A stretch of 64,000 nucleotides of DNA from Gemmobacter megaterium (lineage in GTDB: Bacteria; Pseudomonadota; Alphaproteobacteria; Rhodobacterales; Rhodobacteraceae). This document shows, piece by piece, positions 54,858 through 62,464 of this stretch. A model generated the notes under the pieces. It ran no database searches, was not told where the DNA came from, and worked only from the letters and a program-made list of their open reading frames with translations. The stretch lies in contig NZ_FTOT01000001.1 in the NCBI RefSeq assembly GCF_900156815.1, positions 310,001 to 374,000 of the forward strand, read 5' to 3'. Positions within the stretch are counted from its first letter, which is position 1. Each line of letters opens with the position of its first letter. The translations under genes were made by a program, and so were the position numbers.

Positions 54858-55267
54858 GCAGGCAATCCAGCGTGTCGTGCGGCAACCATGCGGTGAAGCG
54901 TCTGCACCTGCGTCAGCATGGGTGGCATCAACCGTTCCAGCAGTGCCGCGCCGCTTGTGTCGTTCAGACGGTTCGCCGCCTGGGCCAGATATTGCAGGCG
55001 CCGCGCGCCGACCGACCCCGCCATCGCGGCCAGAATGTGGGTCTGCGCGTGCAGGACCGCCCAATCCGGGCCGGCCTGCGATGCCACGAGGTGCTGATGC
55101 ACGCTGCTCAGGTCGGCCATCAGTCGGGACAGGAGTTCCGCGGAATACTTCGGCCCGGCCAGGCTCATCAGATGTTCGAATTCGTCGTGGTCGAGCTCGG
55201 GCGCGAGAAACACATGATCGAGAGTCTCGGCGGAATCCGCGGGCACGGGCATAGGGTCGCGGTCCAT
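54854..55267 (-). CDS. Histidine phosphotransfer (Hpt) domain protein
   Basis: The 137-residue helical protein has the Hpt signature region AQTHILAAMAGSVGARRL with the phosphorylatable H77. The Lys-Gly that usually follows two residues later (HxLKG) is Ala-Ala here. It should relay phosphate between a sensor kinase and the response regulator encoded directly downstream (ATGA overlap). No kinase gene is in the window next to it. The ATG at 55267 follows a strong AGGAGG. A palindromic leader precedes it. Confidence 0.82.
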   Translation of the reverse strand: MDRDPMPVPADSAETLDHVFLAPELDHDEFEHLMSLAGPKYSAELLSRLMADLSSVHQHLVASQAGPDWAVLHAQTHILAAMAGSVGARRLQYLAQAANRLNDTSGAALLERLMPPMLTQVQTLHRMVAARHAGLPA

Positions 55268-55320
55268 CACGCCTCCTGATGACGCCGCGTGCCAAGGTCT
55301 GATCGGGGCGCGCTTGTCCG

Positions 55321-55332
55321 TGAACATGTTCA
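55321..55332. promoter_or_regulatory. Perfect 12-bp palindrome TGAACATGTTCA
   Basis: The sequence equals its reverse complement and lies 54-65 bases upstream of the Hpt start, next to the inverted repeat at 55333. It is a good candidate operator for a dimeric regulator, possibly the operon's own response regulator. Confidence 0.5.
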
Positions 55333-55373
55333 AACTCTAGGCGAGCGCGGCGCTCTCGGAAAGCCCTAGAGTT
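55333..55373. promoter_or_regulatory. Nested inverted repeat upstream of the Hpt-regulator operon
   Basis: AACTCTAGG (55333-55341) and CCTAGAGTT (55365-55373) are perfect 9-bp arms. The 23 bases between them hold a smaller GAGCG/CGCTC stem. On either strand the segment can fold into a nested stem-loop, or bind a dimer. It lies in the 162-bp gap between the prpE stop and the Hpt start. Confidence 0.5.
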
Positions 55374-55383
55374 GAAAGGTTGG

Positions 55384-55421
55384 TCAAAAATGCGCTCACG
55401 GCCCATGCGCCGGGCCGTGAG
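55384..55421 (-). terminator. Terminator of prpE
   Basis: On the minus strand CTCACGGCCC / GGGCCGTGAG (10 bp, seven-base loop, 55395-55421) is followed by CGCATTTTT, nine bases after the prpE stop. Confidence 0.75.
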
Positions 55422-55429
55422 CAGGCAGC

Positions 55430-57322
55430 CTAGCCGCCCGCGTAGCCGATGCCGCGCAGTGCCGCGCGGATTTCATCCAGAATTGCCGGGTCGTCGATGG
55501 TGGCAGGCACCTTGAAGGTTTCGCCATCGGCGATCTTGACCATGGTTGCCCGCAGGATTTTGCCCGACCGCGTCTTGGGCAGCCGCTCAACCACCACGGC
55601 TTTCTTGAAATCGGCCACCGGGCCGATCTTTTCGCGCACCAGCTTGACCGTCTCGGCGACGATTTCGGGATAGGGGCGGTTGCAGCCCTTGTTCAGGCAC
55701 AGAAAGCCCACGGGCGACTGACCCTTGAGCGTATCGGCCACGCCGATCACCGCACATTCGGCAACGTCGGGATGGCCGGCCAGCACCTCTTCCATGGCGC
55801 CGGTTGACAGGCGGTGGCCTGCGACGTTGATCACGTCATCCGTCCGCGCCATGATGTAGAGATAGCCGTCCTCGTCCATATAGCCCGCGTCGCCGGTTTC
55901 GTAATACCCCGGAAAATGCGACAGATAGGCCGCGCGGAACCTGCCTTCCGCGTTCCACAAGGTGGGCAGGGTGCCCGGCGGCAAGGGCAGCTTGACCGCG
56001 ATTGCGCCCAGCGTGCCGCGCGGGACGGGGTGCCCGCCTTCGTCCAGCACCTGCACATCATACCCCGGCATGGCGACCGATGGGCTGCCCAACTTGACCG
56101 GCAACAATTCCAGACCAGCCGGGTTCGCGGCGATGGGCCAGCCGGTTTCGGTCTGCCACCAATGGTCGATCACCGGCACTTTCAGCTTGTCCTGCGCCCA
56201 AAGGATCGTATCGGGATCCGCGCGTTCCCCGGCCAGATACAAGGCGCGCAGGGAACTCAGGTCATAGTCGCCTACCAGCTTGCCTTCGGGATCATCGCGC
56301 TTGATCGCGCGGAAGGCGGTCGGGGCGGTGAAGAAGCTGGCCACCCGATGATCCTGGATCACGCGCCAGAAGGTGCCTGCATCGGGGGTGCCGACCGGCT
56401 TGCCTTCGAACACGATGGTGGTGTTGCCATGGATCAGCGGCGCGTAGCAGATATAGCTGTGACCGACGACCCAGCCGACATCGGACGCGGCCCAGAACAC
56501 CTCTCCGGGATCCACGCCGAAGATGTTCTTCATCGACCAGTGCAGCGCGACCAGATGGCCGCCGGTATGGCGCACCACGCCCTTGGGCTGGCCCGTCGTG
56601 CCGGAGGTATAGAGAATATAGGCCGGGTGGTTGCCCTCGACCGGGACGCAATCGGCGGGGGGAACGCCATACTGGAACCCGTGCCAATCCAGATCGCGGC
56701 CATCGACAAGGCGGGCAACCTCTTGTTCACGCTGAAAGATCACGCAAAAGTCAGGCTTGTGGGCGGCAAGGTCGATAGCGCCGTCCAGAAGCGGCTTGTA
56801 ATGCACCACGCGGTTCGGCTCGATCCCGCAACTGGCGGCGATGATCGCCTTTGGCCTGGCATCCTCGATCCGGGTGGCCAATTCGGCCGCCGCAAATCCG
56901 CCGAACACCACGGAATGGATTGCACCGATCCGCGCGCAGGCCAGCATCGCCTCCAATGCCTCGGGGATCATCGGCATATAGATGATGACCCTGTCGCCCT
57001 TGGTGATCCCCCTTGCCGCAAGGGCGCCGGCCAGCCGGGCGACGCGGTCCTGCAACTCTGCATAGGTGATCCTGTGGATCGTTCCGGTGACCGGGCTGTC
57101 ATGGATGATCGCCACCTGCGCGCCACGTCCGGCAGCCACGTGCCGGTCCACCGCGTTCCAGCATGTGTTGACCAAACCGTCCGAGAACCATTCGTAGATC
57201 GGTGCCTTGTCCGCGAACAGCGCCCTGGACGGCGGCGTGACCCAGTCGATGGCGCGGGATTGTTCCATCCACCACCCTTCGGGATCTGCGGCCCATGCAG
57301 AATAGACGGATGTATAGCTCAT
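55430..57322 (-). CDS. prpE: Propionyl-CoA synthetase
   Basis: The 630-residue AMP-forming ligase converts propionate (and often acetate) to its CoA ester. It begins YTSVYSAWAADPEGWWMEQSRAIDW, a PrpE-type N-terminus. It then has VVFGGFAAAELATRI, YILYTSGTTGQPKGVVR (A3), HWWQTETGWPI (A5), YYETGDAGYMDEDGY (A7) and PKTRSGKILR with the regulatory and catalytic Lys. It is read from 57322 behind AAAGGGGG. No other prp genes are adjacent. ACS-type acetyl-CoA synthetase is the alternative, but the N-terminal domain and length fit PrpE better. Confidence 0.9.
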   Translation of the reverse strand: MSYTSVYSAWAADPEGWWMEQSRAIDWVTPPSRALFADKAPIYEWFSDGLVNTCWNAVDRHVAAGRGAQVAIIHDSPVTGTIHRITYAELQDRVARLAGALAARGITKGDRVIIYMPMIPEALEAMLACARIGAIHSVVFGGFAAAELATRIEDARPKAIIAASCGIEPNRVVHYKPLLDGAIDLAAHKPDFCVIFQREQEVARLVDGRDLDWHGFQYGVPPADCVPVEGNHPAYILYTSGTTGQPKGVVRHTGGHLVALHWSMKNIFGVDPGEVFWAASDVGWVVGHSYICYAPLIHGNTTIVFEGKPVGTPDAGTFWRVIQDHRVASFFTAPTAFRAIKRDDPEGKLVGDYDLSSLRALYLAGERADPDTILWAQDKLKVPVIDHWWQTETGWPIAANPAGLELLPVKLGSPSVAMPGYDVQVLDEGGHPVPRGTLGAIAVKLPLPPGTLPTLWNAEGRFRAAYLSHFPGYYETGDAGYMDEDGYLYIMARTDDVINVAGHRLSTGAMEEVLAGHPDVAECAVIGVADTLKGQSPVGFLCLNKGCNRPYPEIVAETVKLVREKIGPVADFKKAVVVERLPKTRSGKILRATMVKIADGETFKVPATIDDPAILDEIRAALRGIGYAGG

Positions 57323-57512
57323 GCGGTTCCCCCTTTGGCTGCGCGGCGCGTGACTCGCGGCCCCCGTGACAGGGAAATGTTTCGCAACTATTACAACGAT
57401 TGCCAATGCGCAGGGGTGCGCCAGCATGGCGCAGGCCGACATATTGTTGCGCTTTGGCGAAAATCCGGCAACCCTGCCGCTACGTAGCGACATTACCCGA
57501 GGGAATTTTCCG

Positions 57513-59462
57513 ATGTGTCTTGCCTGTTTCCAGTGGTCCTGTACCGGCGCGACCGGCTGCGACAATGACCCTGCCGGGGGTTTGACCCCACCAACGCAAG
57601 AGGCCGGCCCGGTGCTGTCCTTTGCCGAGGTGCGCGACTTTGCCGCGCTGCTTGCCTATACCGCCAGCCCTTCGGCCCGCTACAATGCGCGGGCAGATCT
57701 GGGGACGCCGGTCTTTGTCAGCTACAGCTTTCTGGCCACGGCGGAATTGCCGTCGGCGGCGGAATATCGGCCCTATGACAATGACGGATACTGGAGCTTT
57801 GATGCCACGCAGCGCGCCAGCACCCGGCTGGCGATGGAGGTGCTGTCCGCCGTCACGGGGGTGATCTTCGTCGAAACCTCGGGCACCGATGCCATGGTGC
57901 AGGTCTTTGGAACATCCGGTTCGCCCTGGGGGGGATGGGCCAGCTATCCGGCGGTTTCGGTCAGCGGGTTCTTTGGAACGGGGCGGATGGTGATCGACCA
58001 GACGGGGGGCTTTGCGCCGGGCACATCGGCCTTTCATGTCCTGTTGCACGAACTGGGGCACGCGGTCGGCCTGAAACATCCGTTCGATGGCGACCCGCGG
58101 CTGGCGGCGGATCTGGACACCACGGCGATGACCGTGATGTCCTACAACTGGTCGGGCGGTACGCGGTCGGATCTGGGGCCGCTGGACATCGCCGCCTTGC
58201 AGCACCTTTACGGCACGGCTGCCGCCCGTGACAATCTGGTCTGGCAGATGCGCGATGGCGTGCTGGCGGTGCAGGGCGGCGACGGGGCAGATACCATTCT
58301 GGGCATCCGCAGCGCGAACGACCTGAGCGGCGGCAGCGGGCGCGACCTGCTGATCGGCGGCAATTCTTCCGACACGCTGTCAGGCGGGCGCGGCAATGAC
58401 ACGCTGATCGGCGGGATCGGCGGGCAGAACCGCCTGCAAGGCGGTGGCGGGAACGATTCCATCTCGGGTGGAAATGACGACGACCGCATTCAGGGCGGCG
58501 ATGGAAACGACCGGCTGATCGGCGCGCGGGGGCACGACCGGCTGTGGGGCGGCGCGGGGCAGGACCGGATCTGGGGCGATCTCAAGGACGAAAGCGGCTG
58601 GGGAAATGACACGGTATACGGAGGTGCAGGGGGCGACACGCTGTATGGCGGCACTGGCGAGGATCTGCTGCGTGGCGAGAATGGCAACGATCGCGTCTAT
58701 GGCGGTACGGGCCGCGACCGGCTGTTTGGTGGTGCGGGCAATGATGTGATCTTCGGCGGCCTTGGCAGCGACACGCTGGATGGCGGCGGCGGCGACGACC
58801 GGATCTTTGGCGGCGATCAGGGGCATATGCTGATCCGGGGCGGTGCGGGCAACGACACCTTGTTCGGGGCGGACCGCGACGCGGTTTTCTCGGGCTGGGA
58901 TACCCTCCATGGCGGGCAGGGGGATGATGTCCTTCACGGGCTTGCAGGTTCGGACAGCCTGTTCGGCGGGGCGGGCAACGATACGCTGAATGGTGGCGCG
59001 GGGTTCGATACGCTCGATGGCGGGGACGGTGACGATCTGCTGATCGGCGAGGCCAATCCCGACCTGCTGTATGGCGGCCAAGGCGCAGACACGCTGAACG
59101 GCGGGGCCGATAATGACCGGCTTTACGGCGGTTCCGGCAATGACGTGCTGCGCGGTGGCGACGGCAATGACCAGCTTTACGCCGGACATGGGCATGATCG
59201 CCTGTATGGCGGCGCAGGCGCCGATACATTCCATTTCCTTGCCAGCGAGACGCGGGGCGAGACCCGGATTCACGATTACGTCGCGTCCGAGGACCGCATC
59301 ATCGTCTGGGGCTTTGACGTCGCCGACCGAGAGGTCGAGGCGCGCTCTTACGCCAAGGGCAAGAGCACGCTGTTGCTGATCGGTCCGGAAGAGGACTTGC
59401 GCATCATTCTGCTGGGCGTGCGGTTCGATACGTTCGACCCGCGCGAGGTCTCGTTGTTGTGA
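57513..59462 (+). CDS. Secreted RTX serralysin-like zinc metalloprotease (M10)
   Basis: This 649-residue protein has an N-terminal metallopeptidase domain with the metzincin zinc site HELGHAVGLKHPFD (residues 179-192) and the Met-turn VMSYN near residue 209. From about residue 250 to 575 there are dozens of GGxGxDxLx calcium-binding nonapeptides that form beta-rolls. A C-terminal segment follows with TFHFLASETRGETRIHDY, typical of RTX substrates of type I secretion. There is no Sec signal peptide. The first 17 residues, MCLACFQWSCTGATGCD, carry four cysteines, unusual for this group. T1SS export genes are not nearby. The start follows GAGGG. Confidence 0.9.
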   Translation: MCLACFQWSCTGATGCDNDPAGGLTPPTQEAGPVLSFAEVRDFAALLAYTASPSARYNARADLGTPVFVSYSFLATAELPSAAEYRPYDNDGYWSFDATQRASTRLAMEVLSAVTGVIFVETSGTDAMVQVFGTSGSPWGGWASYPAVSVSGFFGTGRMVIDQTGGFAPGTSAFHVLLHELGHAVGLKHPFDGDPRLAADLDTTAMTVMSYNWSGGTRSDLGPLDIAALQHLYGTAAARDNLVWQMRDGVLAVQGGDGADTILGIRSANDLSGGSGRDLLIGGNSSDTLSGGRGNDTLIGGIGGQNRLQGGGGNDSISGGNDDDRIQGGDGNDRLIGARGHDRLWGGAGQDRIWGDLKDESGWGNDTVYGGAGGDTLYGGTGEDLLRGENGNDRVYGGTGRDRLFGGAGNDVIFGGLGSDTLDGGGGDDRIFGGDQGHMLIRGGAGNDTLFGADRDAVFSGWDTLHGGQGDDVLHGLAGSDSLFGGAGNDTLNGGAGFDTLDGGDGDDLLIGEANPDLLYGGQGADTLNGGADNDRLYGGSGNDVLRGGDGNDQLYAGHGHDRLYGGAGADTFHFLASETRGETRIHDYVASEDRIIVWGFDVADREVEARSYAKGKSTLLLIGPEEDLRIILLGVRFDTFDPREVSLL

Positions 59463-59473
59463 CAGGCGGGCGT

Positions 59474-59490
59474 CCCGGTGTGGAACCGGG
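59474..59490. terminator. Short hairpin between the RTX protease and arginase genes
   Basis: CCCGGT pairs with ACCGGG around GTGGA, in the 31-bp gap between convergent stops. Weak. Confidence 0.35.
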
Positions 59491-59493
59491 GCG

Positions 59494-60423
59494 CTAGCCG
59501 AAGCTGCGGGTTGGCCGGTCAAAGACCTTGCGACCCATCAGGCTGCCCACCAGATCGACCATCAGCTTTGCGGTGCGCCCCCGTTCGTCCAGAAAGGGGT
59601 TCAGTTCCACCATGTCCAGACTGGTGACCAACCCGCTTTCGTGCAGCAGTTCCATCACCAGATGCGCTTCGCGAAAGGTGGTGCCGCCCGGAACGGTGGT
59701 CCCGACTGCCGGTGCGATCGAGGGATCAAGGAAATCGACATCCAGCGACACATGCAGCATCCCGTTCTGGGCTGCGACCTGATCCAGAAAGGCGCGCAGC
59801 GGCGCCACGATGCCGTTTTCGTCCAGCACCCGCATGTCGTTCACCGGAATGCCATGTGCCTTGAGCGCGCGATGTTCGGCCGGATCGACGGAGCGGATGC
59901 CATAGAGACAGACCCGCTCGGGCGGGACGGGGGCCGGAAAGTCGGGAAACGCCTCAAATCCCGGCAGGCCCGACAGATAGGCGACCGGCGTGCCGTGCAG
60001 ATTGCCCGATGTGGTGGTCAGCGGCGTGTGAAAATCGGAATGCGCATCCAGCCACAGCACGAACAGCGGCCGCCCCGCCGCCGCCGCATAGGCGGCCACA
60101 CCGGCAACCGACCCCATGGACAGGGCATGGTCGCCGCCCATGAATATCGGAAACCGCCCCCGATCCATCGCCGCCCGCCCGGCGTCGGCCAGCGTACGGG
60201 TCCAGCCGACGCATTCCGCCAGATGATGCACCGCAGGGTTGGGCGCCGCGACCTCGGGCAGGGGGCCGTGGCCGATATCGCCGATATCCTCGACATCATG
60301 GCCCAGTTCGCGGATTGCCGCCGCGATGCCCGCGACGCGATAGGCGGCAGGTCCCATCAGGCAACCCGCCCGGCTTTGACCTTCGTCCACGGGGGCGCCG
60401 ATCAATGTGATCTCATGGGCCAT
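59494..60423 (-). CDS. rocF: Arginase
   Basis: The 309-residue ureohydrolase cleaves arginine to ornithine and urea. The manganese site motifs are IFMGGDHALSMG, LFVLWLDAHSDFHTP and HVSLDVDFLDPSIAPAVGT, all in the expected order, and the C-terminal LDMVELNPFLDERG is conserved. The ATG at 60423 follows AAAGGAG. It is 66 bp downstream of the eda gene on the same strand. The GIRSVDP loop favours arginase over agmatinase. Confidence 0.92.
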   Translation of the reverse strand: MAHEITLIGAPVDEGQSRAGCLMGPAAYRVAGIAAAIRELGHDVEDIGDIGHGPLPEVAAPNPAVHHLAECVGWTRTLADAGRAAMDRGRFPIFMGGDHALSMGSVAGVAAYAAAAGRPLFVLWLDAHSDFHTPLTTTSGNLHGTPVAYLSGLPGFEAFPDFPAPVPPERVCLYGIRSVDPAEHRALKAHGIPVNDMRVLDENGIVAPLRAFLDQVAAQNGMLHVSLDVDFLDPSIAPAVGTTVPGGTTFREAHLVMELLHESGLVTSLDMVELNPFLDERGRTAKLMVDLVGSLMGRKVFDRPTRSFG

Positions 60424-60489
60424 GGCTGTCTCCTTTGTTCCGGCGTGAAACTGGCAGGCGCACTGGCCGGTGTCACGCGGCACTCTGCA

Positions 60490-61140
60490 CTACTTTCCGG
60501 CGGGTTGCAGGTCTTTGGCCGCCTGCGCCAGCGATTGGATCGCGCGCCAGTCCTTGCGGTGCACCAAACCCTTGGGCGCTATCCAGCTACCGCCCACGCA
60601 GATCACATTGGGCAGCGCCAGATACTCCGCCGCCGTATCGGCCCCGATTCCCCCTGTCGGGCAAAAGGCCATCTGCGGCAGCGGCCCGCCAAGCGCCCGC
60701 AGCGCCGGGGCGCCGCCGATCGCATCGGCAGGAAAGAACTTGGCCATGTCATACCCCCGGTCCAGCAAGGTCATCACCTCCGATGCGGTGGCCGCGCCGG
60801 GCAAGATCGGCATATCCTCGGCCTCGCAGGCCGCCAGCAAGGCAGGCGTGGCACCCGGAGAGACGGCGAACCGCGCGCCTGCCGCCCTGGCCGCGGCCAC
60901 ATCTCGGGCGCCCAGCACGGTGCCAGCCCCCACCACGGCGCCCGGCACCAAGGCCATCTCGCGGATCGCCTGCAACGCAACTGGCGTCCGCAACGTCACC
61001 TCCAGCACGGGCAACCCGCCGGCCACCAACGCCGCGGCAAGCGGGCGCGCATGGGAGATGTCGTCAATCACCAGCACCGGCACGACCGGCGCCAGCGAAC
61101 ACAGTTCGCGCATCCGGCGCGAGGCATCCTGCGGGGTCAT
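60490..61140 (-). CDS. eda: KDPG/KHG aldolase
   Basis: The 216-residue class I aldolase cleaves 2-keto-3-deoxy-6-phosphogluconate to pyruvate and glyceraldehyde-3-phosphate in the Entner-Doudoroff pathway. E47 in LPVLEVTLRTP and the Schiff-base K134 in YDMAKFFPAD are the catalytic residues, and the phosphate-binding FCPTGGIGADTA is present. The start at 61140 gives MTPQDASRRMREL. No edd gene is beside it; the arginase gene follows it on the strand. Confidence 0.93.
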   Translation of the reverse strand: MTPQDASRRMRELCSLAPVVPVLVIDDISHARPLAAALVAGGLPVLEVTLRTPVALQAIREMALVPGAVVGAGTVLGARDVAAARAAGARFAVSPGATPALLAACEAEDMPILPGAATASEVMTLLDRGYDMAKFFPADAIGGAPALRALGGPLPQMAFCPTGGIGADTAAEYLALPNVICVGGSWIAPKGLVHRKDWRAIQSLAQAAKDLQPAGK

Positions 61141-61240
61141 GGCGCGGCCTTTCCTTGTATGACTCCCCGACGATAGCCGCGGCGCCACGGTCTGGCCAGT
61201 GCGCGGCAACAACATCCCGTGCCGCCGATGCGAATGCCTG

Positions 61241-61269
61241 TTGGCAGTTGCAGCACCGCAGCCTAGGAT
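61241..61269 (+). promoter_or_regulatory. Candidate promoter of the proton-channel gene pair
   Basis: TTGGCA (61241-61246) and TAGGAT (61264-61269) with a 17-base spacer predict initiation near 61276. This would place the upstream ATG at 61268 inside the -10 box and favours the ATG at 61316 as the true start. Confidence 0.5.
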
Positions 61270-61315
61270 GCGGCGCATAATCGGGCAGGGCACAGGGCAG
61301 ACCAAACCGTTGACT

Positions 61316-62461
61316 ATGCTTTCCGAAAAGTCCGCGCGCGATGTCGCGCTGTTCACCCAGCCAGTTCGCCAGATCGTGGCGATGCTGGTGGTCATCGCGC
61401 TTGTCGCCAGCGGGGCGTGGGTCATCCATTCCGCGGTCGAGGGAATATTCCTGACCAATCCCTGGCTGAACGGCTTCATCGCCTTTGTCTTCCTGATCGG
61501 GGTGCTGGCCTGTTTCTGGCAAGTCTATCAGCTGATGATCTCTGTCAGTTGGCTGGAGGATTTTGCCGCCCATCGGCCAGGGCTGGATTTCACCGCCCCG
61601 CCCCGGTTGCTGGCGCCGCTGGCGGCCCTGCTACGCTCGCGCGGGGCGCGCACGCAGATTTCGGCAACCAGCACACGCTCCATTCTGGATTCGGTCGCCA
61701 CCCGGATCGACGAGGCCCGCGATATCGCGCGCTACCTGGCCAACCTGCTGATCTTCCTGGGGCTGCTTGGCACGTTTTACGGTCTGGCCACCACAGTGCC
61801 CGGCGTGGTCGAGACCATCCGCTCGCTGGCCCCGCAAGAAGGCGAGACGGCGGTCCAGGTTTTTGAAAAGCTGATGACCGGGCTCGAGGCGCAACTGGGC
61901 GGCATGGGAACGGCGTTTTCCTCGTCGTTGCTGGGCCTGTCAGGGTCGCTGGTGGTGGGCCTGCTGGAACTGTTCGCCGGGCATGGCCAGAACAGATTTT
62001 ACCGCGAGCTGGAGGAATGGCTGTCCTCGATCACCCGTATCGGCCTTGCCTCCGGCGACGGAGAGGGCGGCGATACCAGTGGCCTGGCGCAGGTGCTCGA
62101 CCAGATCGTCACCCGGCTGGAGGCGCAGGAACTGCGCGCCACAGAAGATCGGGCAACCCTGGGCGCCGGGCTGGAGGCGCTGTCCGAAGGGTTCCGCAGG
62201 CTGGCCGAACGCGATGCGGATACCGCCCTGCTGGCCCGCATCGCCGAGGCACAGGACCGGCTGGTCGCGGTGGTTGAACAGGATGGCGGCCTTGGCTCTG
62301 ACGCCGAGGCCCGGATGCGCCTGCGCTCGATCGACGTGCAACTGCTGCGCGTTCTCGAAGAACTCAGCGCCGGACGGCAGGAAAGCATCGCCGATCTGCG
62401 TGCCGATCTGTCCTCCCTGACCCAATCCATCCGCCAGTTGTCGCGCATGGGGGGGCGCTAG
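61316..62461 (+). CDS. MotA/TolQ/ExbB-like proton channel protein with helical tail
   Basis: The 381-residue inner-membrane protein has four helices: about residues 19-37, 50-72, 140-162 and 200-222. The third, LLIFLGLLGTFYGLATTVPG, and the fourth, GMGTAFSSSLLGLSGSLVVG, carry the conserved pattern of MotA/ExbB channel subunits. A helical cytoplasmic tail of about 150 residues follows, with heptad-like repeats. It is three bases upstream of a MotB/OmpA-like gene, so the two should form one proton-driven stator complex. The start is uncertain; 61268 would add 16 residues. A similar gene pair is widespread in the order and is sometimes labelled biopolymer transporter. Confidence 0.82.
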   Translation: MLSEKSARDVALFTQPVRQIVAMLVVIALVASGAWVIHSAVEGIFLTNPWLNGFIAFVFLIGVLACFWQVYQLMISVSWLEDFAAHRPGLDFTAPPRLLAPLAALLRSRGARTQISATSTRSILDSVATRIDEARDIARYLANLLIFLGLLGTFYGLATTVPGVVETIRSLAPQEGETAVQVFEKLMTGLEAQLGGMGTAFSSSLLGLSGSLVVGLLELFAGHGQNRFYRELEEWLSSITRIGLASGDGEGGDTSGLAQVLDQIVTRLEAQELRATEDRATLGAGLEALSEGFRRLAERDADTALLARIAEAQDRLVAVVEQDGGLGSDAEARMRLRSIDVQLLRVLEELSAGRQESIADLRADLSSLTQSIRQLSRMGGR

Positions 62462-62464
62462 CCC

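Noticed and set aside
55430-57322. Acetyl-CoA synthetase (acsA) call
   Set aside because: The N-terminal sequence YTSVYSAWAADPEGWW and a length of 630 fit propionyl-CoA synthetase better, although acetate may also be used.
58380-59522. Minus-strand frame with VA/IQ/IP repeats opposite the RTX repeats
   Set aside because: The periodicity comes from the calcium-binding repeats of the real gene read backwards.
61268-61315. Earlier ATG for the proton-channel gene
   Set aside because: It lies within the probable -10 box (61264-61269) and lacks a ribosome site.
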